From the NCBI GenBank assembly GCA_037893225.1, contig JAZGUH010000406.1, forward strand, positions 248,001-312,000: a stretch of 64,000 nt of DNA, given 5' to 3'. This stretch comes from Hippasteria phrygiana. Lineage: Eukaryota > Echinodermata > Asteroidea > Valvatida > Goniasteridae. Within the stretch, counting starts at the first letter, position 1, and every line of letters begins with the position of its first letter. The notes beneath the pieces are model-generated. The model was not told the DNA's origin. It did no database searches and saw only the letters and a list, made by a program, of their open reading frames with translations. The position numbers and the translations under genes are program-made. Below are positions 21,647 to 29,017 of this stretch, in pieces.

Positions 21647-21693
21647 AAAAAAATAACCCTCACCTCTACTAGAGAGGTGAGGGTTATTTTTTT
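21647..21693. terminator. Perfect 21-bp stem hairpin with 5-nt loop
   Basis: Bases 21647-21667 pair without mismatch with 21673-21693 around the loop ACTAG. The stem has a GC core (CCCTCACCTCT) and A/T ends that leave a run of T on the forward strand. It lies 20 bases after the stop at 21626 and faces the stop of the reverse gene at 21827. It is shaped like an intrinsic terminator and may serve both converging transcripts. Confidence 0.6.
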
Positions 21694-21826
21694 GTGTTGT
21701 AAATCTACTACAACTACTCTTTGCAAGGAGCGCTAGGCCTAGCCCCTAAACTCTCTTGAGCACTTGCGTAGCTAGGAGGTTTATCTATACTCACATTAGA
21801 ATCACACTCGTACTCTTTAGTTACGA

Positions 21827-22462
21827 CTAATTTAAAGTTGTAAGTTTTGCGATAAGATCTTTTTTTTCTTTCGCTAGAAGCTCGACCACTTTCTTTTCGA
21901 CCTCATCGTCTATTTCTTTTTGGTTAGAAACAGACTCTTCTCTCGCTTTAGTTTGAGTCCTAATAGCTTCTTTCATTCCGTTAAACTTTTTTAATTCATC
22001 GTTAATCAAAGTAAATTCTTCGTGACTTACATCGCCATCGTCTACGGCCTGAGACACCAATTCATTTATCGTATTTAATTTTGTTTCTGCTACTACTCTA
22101 ATCTCATCGTGTTTCTTAGCTTTACCTCTAAACTTTTTACTAAATCGTTTTAATGCCAAACTTACACCCACGCATCCTATAGCTAATCCTTCTAGCACTA
22201 CGCCTATAGGTATACTAATGACACCGACAACGCTGACTATGCCTATTGTACCGGATAAAGCTCCTAGACATTCCATAACGATCTCTGCGTTAGATAAACA
22301 GGTAATAATTTTATTATACTTTTTGTGCAACCGTTCTCTCTTATCTCTCTCGTTGGCTATCTCTTTTTGCACTCGTTCGATTTTATTTAACCTAAAGACT
22401 GAAGACTCGTTCGTTTCTATAGGAATATCGGGCAATTTAGGGTAAACGGATTCTGCGGTCAT
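21827..22462 (-). CDS. Polinton coiled-coil protein with central membrane hairpin, 211 aa
   Basis: Residues 24-52 are charged and coiled-coil-like (RVQKEIANERDKRERLHKKY). Residues 61-104 form a Gly/Val/Ile-rich segment long enough for two membrane passes. Residues 105-211 are again charged and helical (EVEKKVVELLAKEKKDL). The start is supported by CTTTATAAAATG. It lies 11 bases from the stop of the 468-residue protein and shares that gene's promoter-like box, so the two are probably expressed together. A membrane-associated virion protein is a reasonable guess; no family function is known to me. Confidence 0.8.
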   Translation of the reverse strand: MTAESVYPKLPDIPIETNESSVFRLNKIERVQKEIANERDKRERLHKKYNKIITCLSNAEIVMECLGALSGTIGIVSVVGVISIPIGVVLEGLAIGCVGVSLALKRFSKKFRGKAKKHDEIRVVAETKLNTINELVSQAVDDGDVSHEEFTLINDELKKFNGMKEAIRTQTKAREESVSNQKEIDDEVEKKVVELLAKEKKDLIAKLTTLN

Positions 22463-22471
22463 TTTATAAAG
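22463..22471 (-). promoter_or_regulatory. CTTTATAAA box
   Basis: Reads CTTTATAAA directly before ATG of the 211-aa gene. The box and nearby bases closely match those before the 468-aa gene (AATATA..ACTTTATAAAATG in both). Confidence 0.5.
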
Positions 22472-22473
22472 TC

Positions 22474-23880
22474 TTATATTATTTTAAATTTTTTTTGCAC
22501 GTATACGAGAATCAAAGCACCGACACCAACCAATAACGTCCACACGTGATCCGCCAACCAACCGACCGTCTTGCTCAATAGATTAAACAACCAACTCGCG
22601 ATACCGCCCAAAATACCCGGCAAAGCGGCTAATAACTTACCCCCCAGCTTTTTTAGCAAATTAGCCAAGTTTTTTAAATGATTACTTATCCAATCTTTCA
22701 CGTTACCTCCGGTAGGCGGAGTAGGCGTCGGAGTAGGAACAGCCGCTGCACCACCCCCACCACCAGCCGCTATTATAGAAGCAACGATCGTACTTATAAT
22801 AAAAGAAAACGCGGTCAATATACTTACGACCGTCACACCCTCTTCTCGAAACAGAATTCTAATCTTTTCTCTTAGCGAGGTATCACCATATAGTATTTTA
22901 TTAAACGTTTCTTTGAATCTAGCGAATTGATTATTCATGCTTAGTTCAAGGCTGTGCTTGAGGGTTAATCTACCCTCTATTTCATCTTCAATATCGTCTT
23001 GTTCTTTAATTAAGTCTTTCATCTCATCATCGGTTTCTACTACTTCGAGGGCTGTTTTTATCTCCTTGCGTCTATCGTATAGTTTACTCAGTTCGGCTAA
23101 ATTTAATTCGGCAGTACCGCTCATAGTTTGTAGTTTTTTGTCTAAAGCTACAAGTTCTCTGTAATTTAGCCCCTCAGTTTGCGCTTGAGTATCTACCCCT
23201 TTTGGTTGAGGGGGAGGAATTGTATAACTATCGGTTCCAAAATCGGGCCCAAACATACTTTTTAAGTGATCGTGCAGATTGCCAGCTGTCTCAACTTGTT
23301 GTTTTGGAGTGGTGTGGGTAGAAACAGCATCATCTATAAATTCTTCTAATTCTTGTATGTCAAGTTCTTTTTTTGTTAATAAACCCAAATCTTCTTTAAA
23401 AAATATATTAAAGTTTCTGTTTGGAAATCTCACATCAAAGTTTTTTTTTAACGTCACTTCAGCTACAAATCTACCGGGATTTTTTTTATCAGTCAATCTA
23501 ACACCGTCGAAGTAAATACCATTTCTATCCTTAGTAAAAAGTTCGTAACTAATGAGTTTTGGTCTAACTAAGCCGCCTTTATTCCACCAAAAATCATAAA
23601 AATCATTTGCTACACCTTCTTTATAGATATCACGGCGTCTATATATAATATCACCAGCTTCATCTATCGTCTCAGGTAGTTGTGGTTCAGCCGATCTGTA
23701 TAATTCATCAATCATCTCAGGCGGTTGTGGTTCAGCCGGTCTGTCTAATTCAAAATCATAGTCGGGACCTAAATCATCGTCGACATTGCCATCTTGAAAA
23801 TCATCATCATCGGCATCATTTTGCTCGGCTTTCCAAGTTGCTTCATCCATTTGTATAAATTCTCCACCACCTTCAGCCAT
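22474..23880 (-). CDS. Polinton large membrane-interacting protein, 468 aa
   Basis: Residues 11-60 are very acidic. Residues 43-72 hold a repeated AEPQ.PE.IDE unit. Residues 75-200 look globular and 230-345 charged and helical. Residues 349-373 form a membrane segment, followed by a Gly/Ala run (372-381) and a PTPTPTPPTGG linker. Residues 401-436 make a Lys/Leu/Gly amphipathic region, and a final membrane segment lies at 444-461. The start follows CTTTATAAAATG. The C-terminal design recalls membrane-penetration or tape-measure-like proteins, so a role in entry or virion membrane is possible but not shown. Similar C-termini are common in Polintons of marine invertebrates. Confidence 0.82.
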   Translation of the reverse strand: MAEGGGEFIQMDEATWKAEQNDADDDDFQDGNVDDDLGPDYDFELDRPAEPQPPEMIDELYRSAEPQLPETIDEAGDIIYRRRDIYKEGVANDFYDFWWNKGGLVRPKLISYELFTKDRNGIYFDGVRLTDKKNPGRFVAEVTLKKNFDVRFPNRNFNIFFKEDLGLLTKKELDIQELEEFIDDAVSTHTTPKQQVETAGNLHDHLKSMFGPDFGTDSYTIPPPQPKGVDTQAQTEGLNYRELVALDKKLQTMSGTAELNLAELSKLYDRRKEIKTALEVVETDDEMKDLIKEQDDIEDEIEGRLTLKHSLELSMNNQFARFKETFNKILYGDTSLREKIRILFREEGVTVVSILTAFSFIISTIVASIIAAGGGGGAAAVPTPTPTPPTGGNVKDWISNHLKNLANLLKKLGGKLLAALPGILGGIASWLFNLLSKTVGWLADHVWTLLVGVGALILVYVQKKFKII

Positions 23881-23889
23881 TTTATAAAG
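23881..23889 (-). promoter_or_regulatory. CTTTATAAA box
   Basis: CTTTATAAA abuts the ATG at 23880, the same box as at 22463. Confidence 0.5.
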
Positions 23890-23905
23890 TAGTATATTTT
23901 ATATT

Positions 23906-24139
23906 TTACGTAGTATTTACCACATTCTGAGGAATTACTCCTTGACTCACCAACCAAGTCTGAGTAGCTAGAGCGCTACCTACCGTAGCGGTTATTTTAA
24001 TCGTATCTTCTACGTCTAGCTTTCCTAAATCGGCGGGCTTAATTTGCAAAAGTTTTTTACTCAACATAGTATAACCTACGGTTAACAAACTCAACACAGC
24101 GCCGTGATAAAGAGTATTTGCAACGTTCTTCGTATCCAT
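23906..24139 (-). CDS. Polinton small membrane protein, 77 aa
   Basis: A hydrophobic segment at residues 11-27 (YHGAVLSLLTVGYTML) is followed by a KPADLGKLD turn and a second, weaker hydrophobic stretch near 47-66. It lies 25 bases upstream of the 468-aa gene in the same direction. The start follows AAGTAAAATG, the same end of leader as the capsid gene. A small structural membrane protein of the particle is likely, by inference from size and context. Confidence 0.75.
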   Translation of the reverse strand: MDTKNVANTLYHGAVLSLLTVGYTMLSKKLLQIKPADLGKLDVEDTIKITATVGSALATQTWLVSQGVIPQNVVNTT

Positions 24140-24170
24140 TTTACTTGTACAAACATTTTATTTTTTTTAT

Positions 24171-24608
24171 TTATTCCATTTCTAATAGTTCTTCAACTTT
24201 AGGGGTTACGCTCGCGGTCGTAACTCCTGCATCTCGCTGGGGTTTACTCTTTTTAAACGCGAGATATCCTAGCGATAAAACAACCAAACCAACTATCGCA
24301 TATCCCCAGCTCGGAATGTCTGCCATCGTCAGCGCTGGAGTTTGCTCTTCTTCTATACTTTGCATTTTTTGTATTTGTTTTTTCATCTTTCTGTTTCTTT
24401 CGGCCAGTCTTTTACCTTGCTCTACTCTTTTAGGGTCTTTCGCTCTTTTTTTTGTGACTCTTGATAGCGCCGGGGGAGGCGGAGCCTGCTCTTGGGGAGC
24501 CTGCTCTTGGGGAGGCGGAGCCGGGGGTAGAGGAGGCTCTTGTGGAGTCTGGGGGGTCCGAGCCGGCTCTTGGGCTACTTGATCCGTCGTTGTCGTTTCT
24601 AGGCTCAT
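24171..24608 (-). CDS. Polinton proline-rich, single-pass membrane protein, 145 aa
   Basis: Residues 15-48 are Pro/Gln-rich (PPAPPPQEQAPQEQAPPPP). Residues 53-80 are basic (KKRAKDPKRVEQGKRLAERN) and could bind DNA. Residues 101-118 form one membrane segment, followed by a Lys patch. The start follows CTATAAAAGATG. Its first 60 codons overlap, in another frame, the last codons of the 234-aa gene. A minor virion protein linking genome and membrane would fit, but this is speculative. Confidence 0.78.
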   Translation of the reverse strand: MSLETTTTDQVAQEPARTPQTPQEPPLPPAPPPQEQAPQEQAPPPPALSRVTKKRAKDPKRVEQGKRLAERNRKMKKQIQKMQSIEEEQTPALTMADIPSWGYAIVGLVVLSLGYLAFKKSKPQRDAGVTTASVTPKVEELLEME

Positions 24609-25134
24609 CTTTTATAGTAATACTACTATTATTTGTTGTTGTATTTATACTACTATCTACCTGTAAATGTTTAGTCGTGATCAACATAGCCACCAAAGGA
24701 GATAAATAAACCCCATAATTGTAATGCACTTCGCAAAGTAAACTGGACAAGCTGCTAGAAATAACGGGATCTTTTTCTAAGTCGTTGATAAGGGCTTCTT
24801 CAGAATCTAAACAAAGTTTATAACCGAATGGCGAAGCCAGCGGCAAAGTAGCGCCTAAAGCTTTTGCGTAAACGGTCAACACGCAACTCCCCAAACTGAC
24901 TATCATTTCTTTACCGAGCTTGGCTTCGTATCTTTTATACAGCTTTTCTTGTTTTTCAGCGGTCAAGCTCTCTATTTCATTGATAGAGTATTCTTTACCG
25001 AAATATTTTTTAGAATCACCAGAAGCAACTACGCCCAAAAGTCTATTTTTAGGCGCAGTTGCTTCCGGGATCGTGGGTGTAGCAGCTACGGGTTCTTGAG
25101 ATAACGTGCTTAGAGATTCTATCGACTTGATCAT
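24430..25134 (-). CDS. Polinton protein, 234 aa, with Ser/Pro-rich tail
   Basis: Residues 32-150 form a conserved-looking domain: FGKEYSINEIESL, LYKRYEAKLGKEMIVSLGS and YNYGVYLSPLVAMLITTKH. Residues 165-234 are low complexity with repeated SPRAGS units and a basic end (KSHKKKSERP). The 3' 179 bases overlap the start of the 145-aa gene in a different frame, so the tail repeats and the Pro/Gln repeats come from the same DNA. The start follows TTTTAAATG. This family recurs in marine-invertebrate Polintons, as I recall; its function is unknown, with a structural role presumed. Confidence 0.75.
   Translation of the reverse strand: MIKSIESLSTLSQEPVAATPTIPEATAPKNRLLGVVASGDSKKYFGKEYSINEIESLTAEKQEKLYKRYEAKLGKEMIVSLGSCVLTVYAKALGATLPLASPFGYKLCLDSEEALINDLEKDPVISSSLSSLLCEVHYNYGVYLSPLVAMLITTKHLQVDSSINTTTNNSSITIKDEPRNDNDGSSSPRAGSDPPDSTRASSTPGSASPRAGSPRAGSASPGAIKSHKKKSERP
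24609..24617 (-). promoter_or_regulatory. CTATAAAAG box inside the 234-aa gene
   Basis: CTATAAAAG directly precedes the ATG at 24608, matching the box at PolB and the 161-aa gene although it lies within the coding region of the upstream gene. Confidence 0.5.
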
Positions 25135-25249
25135 TTAAAATAGAACTATATTTTTTAATCTTATTTCTACAAGAAATATAATCGTAAGAAAATAAAGATA
25201 AGTTGATGGCTATTACCAGTTTTAATAATAGGTCTAGATATTCTATCAT
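25049..25249 (-). CDS. Possible small membrane protein, 66 aa
   Basis: The first 23 residues are hydrophobic (MIEYLDLLLKLVIAINLSLF) and the rest is basic. The ATG at 25247-25249 follows CTATAAAAT, the element's usual start box. Its last 28 codons overlap the 234-aa gene in another frame. The box and hydrophobic start argue for a real gene; the overlap and short length argue against. Confidence 0.4.
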   Translation of the reverse strand: MIEYLDLLLKLVIAINLSLFSYDYISCRNKIKKYSSILNDQVDRISKHVISRTRSCYTHDPGSNCA

Positions 25250-25263
25250 ATTTTATAGATGAC

Positions 25264-25562
25264 TAGATAATCTATAGGTCATCTATTAGTTATCTATAGA
25301 TCATCTATCAGGTATCTATAGGTCATCTATCAGTTATCTATAGGTCATCTATCAGTTATCTATAGGTCATCTATCAGTCATCTATCAGTTATCTATAGGT
25401 CATCTATAGGTCATCTATAGGTCATCTATCAGGTATCTATAGGTCATCTATCAGGTATCTATAGGTCATCTATAGGTCATCTATTAGGTATCTATAGGTC
25501 ATCTATCAGGTATCTATAGGTCATCTAATAGTTATCTAATAGGTATCTAACAGTTATCTAAT
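25264..25562. repeat. Short-unit minisatellite (CTATAGGTCATCTATCAGGTAT type)
   Basis: Imperfect head-to-tail units of 10-22 bases built from TATCTATAGGTCATC. It fills the space between the small membrane gene and the ATPase, and the ATPase stop codon (25558-25560) lies in the last unit. Replication slippage is the likely source. Confidence 0.88.
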
Positions 25563-26193
25563 AGATCAACTGCCAACAGACTGGAGGATCAGTTTTTACT
25601 AATAATTTACTAAAAGGCACGTCTCTTAAAATCTTTTTAATTCTCGATCGTTCTTCTAAAGGCACCGCATCATTTTCATCGAGGCATGAATCGAAACTAT
25701 TTTTATCTTTGCAATAGAACAATACGACAAATGCAGTTTGAGCTCTAAAATCTGTCATTACGCAATTATACTTTTGAGTCATCAACCAACAGTAGTGATT
25801 GTCGTGCCTACCGCTAAACGCCAATTTCGTTAAAACGCAAGTGTTTTTACCGAGCGCCGCCTTACGATATTTTATGTCTTGTTCCGAGCTACAATCGTCT
25901 ATCAAAAATAGAACGTGCGATCCTTTAAATCGAGCTCTATAAAATGCTAAAGCTTCGTTGAGGGTCACCTTTTCTACCTCTAAATCGCATGGGTATATCT
26001 CGGGATCTAACCACAACCAACGTCTCTCGAGATAAGTCTTGTTGTTGCTCAACGTAGGACAAATAACTACGATCTTTTCAAAGTGATCTTTATACTCAGT
26101 TTCTAATAGATCTAAAATATATTTGGTTTTACCCGAATTAGTCCTACCGCAAACTATCGCGCAGTGTGGTGTTTTTGGAAACGTTTTATGCAT
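25558..26193 (-). CDS. Polinton genome-packaging ATPase, 211 aa
   Basis: Walker A GRTNSGKT at residues 16-23 and Walker B VLFLIDD at 94-100, with a later LMTQKYN segment in the place expected for a sensor. The length fits the FtsK/HerA-like (A32-type) packaging ATPases of Polintons and large DNA viruses. Family role: pumps genomic DNA into the capsid using ATP. The nearest gene upstream is the candidate major capsid protein, the usual morphogenesis pairing. The stop codon is formed within a minisatellite. Confidence 0.88.
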   Translation of the reverse strand: MHKTFPKTPHCAIVCGRTNSGKTKYILDLLETEYKDHFEKIVVICPTLSNNKTYLERRWLWLDPEIYPCDLEVEKVTLNEALAFYRARFKGSHVLFLIDDCSSEQDIKYRKAALGKNTCVLTKLAFSGRHDNHYCWLMTQKYNCVMTDFRAQTAFVVLFYCKDKNSFDSCLDENDAVPLEERSRIKKILRDVPFSKLLVKTDPPVCWQLIY

Positions 26194-26217
26194 TGCTTAT
26201 TTATAGTAAAAACTATT

Positions 26218-27495
26218 TTAAGAGTAACTACCGCTAAATCTTCCGTCTTCTAGCACCAACTGACCATCCATCACCAAGAAAACGTAACACGTTAGAGAAC
26301 CAGCTGTCTCAGCCTCTCTTTCTAAATGGAGAGAAATACCTCCACCTACGTCTCCTATTTTCCTGCCAGAACCGTGACTTTTGTTGTCGTCGGTTACCCT
26401 CGTATCTAGCCAAAGACCGTAACTAGTGCTTAAATAGGAGCCTAGAGTCATATCGTGTAATTCCAAGTCTTTAGACACGCTGGCGCCAAATTCTGTATTA
26501 GAGTCGCCGAAAAACTTGGTAATCTCATCCCAGTGTTGATAACGCTTCATACCCTGACTATACAATTGATTCGGCTTGCCCTCTATCGTAACGTCTACTT
26601 TTTCGATCTTTGGATTATAAAAAATTCGAGGATCCTTTTCGCCCGATTCTTTAAATAAAAGAAGTATACCTTTGAGACTTCTAATGGCTTGATTGAGATT
26701 AATGTTCCAAGTAGTATCGGACTTGTTTAGCGTTAAAACCGTATATCTTTGAACTTTTTCGTATAGAAAATGAGTTTTGCCTCGATATTTTTGTCTGATA
26801 TTATCGGCCAATGTTTTATTGGTCACCGTTTCAAACTCGAGATCTAACCCAGAAATTTTATACTTTGCGTTGTTATCGGTAGATTTTACTACGCTATCGT
26901 GATCGTTAAATGTAAATTCGTAAGTTAGTCTGTCTTTGAGCGTCGATGGACTAAAAGGCTGATGATCCGTAAGCATTTCAAAATCTAGAGGAATGTAATA
27001 TCGGTTACCGTAAGCGTTGGCAATCGCTTTGTCTTTTCCACCATTCGCGCTAGCAATCCCATCGCTAGCGCCGATTCTGAGTTTCGTGATGTTGCTATCT
27101 TCGAGTCCTCGATACGCATCGTTCGCGCTGGCTGGTCGCCACATGTCTTTATACGCGTTATATACATCGGCATCCGTAAACGCTACGAAATCTTTACCTT
27201 CTAGTTTGATTCTTACGCCGCTAATTAAATTTCGTGCGACGTTATAATATAGAGTTCTTGCATCATCTTCGCCAGTGCCTTCAGATTCTAAGTCTATATT
27301 AAAAGCTAATCGTACTGTACCCGGTACGACTACATCGTCTTGACTCAACATAGGAAATTCAACGATCAACAGACTGCCAGCCGATGCGGTACTAGGATTA
27401 TGAGTAATAACCATCGATTGCCTCAATCCCTTCAACGCTCTAGGATTTTTTAAACTTCTGTGTGGATTCAGTTTGCTTCCATAAATTGCGTTCAT
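26218..27495 (-). CDS. Polinton candidate major capsid protein (double jelly roll), 425 aa
   Basis: Rich in beta-forming segments with no membrane span. It carries motifs I associate with Polinton/adintovirus capsid proteins: an N-terminal AIYGSKLNPHRSL block, NARNL-like ARNLISGVRIKLEG, NRYYIPLDFEML near the middle, LTYEFTFND, and a C-terminal VFLVMDGQLVLEDGRF. It is shorter than many Polinton capsid proteins, so lineage placement is open. Start follows TTAAGTAAAATG. Position next to the packaging ATPase supports the call. A structure prediction showing two eight-stranded jelly rolls would settle it. Confidence 0.78.
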   Translation of the reverse strand: MNAIYGSKLNPHRSLKNPRALKGLRQSMVITHNPSTASAGSLLIVEFPMLSQDDVVVPGTVRLAFNIDLESEGTGEDDARTLYYNVARNLISGVRIKLEGKDFVAFTDADVYNAYKDMWRPASANDAYRGLEDSNITKLRIGASDGIASANGGKDKAIANAYGNRYYIPLDFEMLTDHQPFSPSTLKDRLTYEFTFNDHDSVVKSTDNNAKYKISGLDLEFETVTNKTLADNIRQKYRGKTHFLYEKVQRYTVLTLNKSDTTWNINLNQAIRSLKGILLLFKESGEKDPRIFYNPKIEKVDVTIEGKPNQLYSQGMKRYQHWDEITKFFGDSNTEFGASVSKDLELHDMTLGSYLSTSYGLWLDTRVTDDNKSHGSGRKIGDVGGGISLHLEREAETAGSLTCYVFLVMDGQLVLEDGRFSGSYS

Positions 27496-27555
27496 TTTAC
27501 TTAACGAAACAAAAAAATAAAAAGCAAGAAAACTTTAAAACAAAAGCAAAAACTT

Positions 27556-27969
27556 TTAGACAAACTTATAAACTAAGTAACCTAAAACAGCAGTGCCTCC
27601 TAAGATAAATACAATTTCACCATCTTTTTGACCTTCGCTAGGTGCGTAAAAGTCCGACAATACAGGTTCGCGAGGTAATCTTATATCTTCGTTGGTTACT
27701 TCGTTATATTCTATCAACGCCTCATCTACATTTTGAAAATCTTTTTGAGCCCTGGCTTCTTTATGTAGTCGATCGTTTAGATAATCTAGATACTTGGTTC
27801 TTTGTTCCACCCACTCTTGTTTAGCTCGAGTTAATTGTTCTAAAGCGAGGTCGTGTCGTTTACGTTCTTCAGCCGACGACCCACCCATACTCGAAAATAG
27901 AAAGTTCGATCCGGTAAACGCCAAAGCGTTTACAATAGCTCCACCAATCATCATTAATGCACTCGCCAT
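27556..27969 (-). CDS. Polinton two-span membrane protein, 137 aa
   Basis: Hydrophobic residues 4-26 at the start and 119-136 at the end enclose a charged helical middle (SAEERKRHDLALEQLTRAKQEW). Both ends in the membrane with a helix between suggests a hairpin. It lies 60 bases upstream of the capsid gene, in the same direction, and its ATG is 40 bases from the divergent integrase ATG. Likely a virion component; function unknown. Confidence 0.75.
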   Translation of the reverse strand: MASALMMIGGAIVNALAFTGSNFLFSSMGGSSAEERKRHDLALEQLTRAKQEWVEQRTKYLDYLNDRLHKEARAQKDFQNVDEALIEYNEVTNEDIRLPREPVLSDFYAPSEGQKDGEIVFILGGTAVLGYLVYKFV

Positions 27970-28009
27970 TTTTAATAAGTCGTTAAAATTTTTACAAGTA
28001 TAAAATAAA
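27970..28009. promoter_or_regulatory. 40-bp divergent promoter region
   Basis: AT-rich gap between the 137-aa gene (reverse, TTATTAAAAATG) and integrase (forward, AGTATAAAATAAAATG). Both start boxes lie within it, so transcription in both directions must be driven from here or from inside the genes. Confidence 0.5.
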
Positions 28010-29017
28010 ATGGAAACAAAACTAAGTAAAATATTTTACAGCCCTAAAGGATATTGGAAAGGTGCAGGCGCTATAAAAAAATTATCGTTAAAAGCCAACG
28101 TACCCGAGCCAGACGTTAAAAATTGGTTGAGAAAACAAGCCATGTGGCAAATATATTTACCACCCCCCAGTTTTATACCGAGACCTACGAGTCTCAATAA
28201 GGTTATAGGGCGACCCAATGAACAACATCAAGCGGATCTGTTGTATCTACCTCACGATGTAGTTAAACGCAAAAGATATAAATACGCGTTGACGATCGTC
28301 GATGTGGCCACTCGATATAAAGAAGCTGAACCCTTGACGAATAAAACGAGTACTCAAGTTGTAGAGGCGATAAAAAAGATTTACAAAAGATCGCCCTTGT
28401 CTTGGCCTCTCACGATAAAAGTAGACCCCGGTACAGAATTTATGGCTGAATTTAATACTTTGATGCGAACTCGCAACGTCGCAGTACAGAAAGGCGAGGT
28501 TGGTAATCATAGAGCTCAAGGTATAGTAGAAAGATTTAATCGTACTTTAGCCGAAAGATTATTCGGTCATCAATACGCTCAAGAAATGTTAGAGCCTACC
28601 GAGCGTAGCCGAGAGTGGGTAAAAAGATTACCCGAGGTCGTAGCTGCGTTAAACAACGAAGAAACTAGATTGATATCGACTATGAAAGGCAAACCGTTAA
28701 CTCCTCGAGCGGCTATGTCTCAGTTAGAAATAAAACAATTGAGTTCCTCGGGGCTCAAGAGCCCCGAAGTCGCGCTAAGCGTAAATGACGATATCGTTAG
28801 ATATCTTTACGCTCCTGGAGAGCTCGAAAAAGACGTTAGAAGAAGAGCTACCGATCCTATTTGGAGCTTAGAAATGTATACGATTAGAAGGAGAACGACA
28901 AATCCCGGACAGCCCGCGTTATACTGGCTGAATAACGGTCCCAAGAGATCGTTCGTTAAGAAAGAATTAATGGTCGTTCCATCAGATACTGAGTTACCAC
29001 CTTCCTCAGCGACGTAA
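28010..29017 (+). CDS. int: Polinton integrase, 335 aa
   Basis: An rve-type integrase with D76 (HQADLLYL), D139 (VDPGTEF) and E174 (GIVERFNRTL), close to D,D(35)E spacing. N-terminal residues 1-60 resemble the zinc-poor leader of Polinton integrases. A C-terminal segment near 265-320 (YAPGELEKDVRRRATDPIWS...YWLNN) fits a chromodomain-like or GPY region. Family role: joins the element ends to target DNA, creating the short target duplication. It ends in a 12-base tail-to-tail overlap with the 503-aa gene. All catalytic residues are intact. Confidence 0.92.
   Translation: METKLSKIFYSPKGYWKGAGAIKKLSLKANVPEPDVKNWLRKQAMWQIYLPPPSFIPRPTSLNKVIGRPNEQHQADLLYLPHDVVKRKRYKYALTIVDVATRYKEAEPLTNKTSTQVVEAIKKIYKRSPLSWPLTIKVDPGTEFMAEFNTLMRTRNVAVQKGEVGNHRAQGIVERFNRTLAERLFGHQYAQEMLEPTERSREWVKRLPEVVAALNNEETRLISTMKGKPLTPRAAMSQLEIKQLSSSGLKSPEVALSVNDDIVRYLYAPGELEKDVRRRATDPIWSLEMYTIRRRTTNPGQPALYWLNNGPKRSFVKKELMVVPSDTELPPSSAT

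Noticed and set aside
25264..25562. CRISPR-like array of short repeats
   Set aside because: Units are directly adjacent and imperfect with no unique spacers, and the context is a eukaryotic mobile element. It is a minisatellite.
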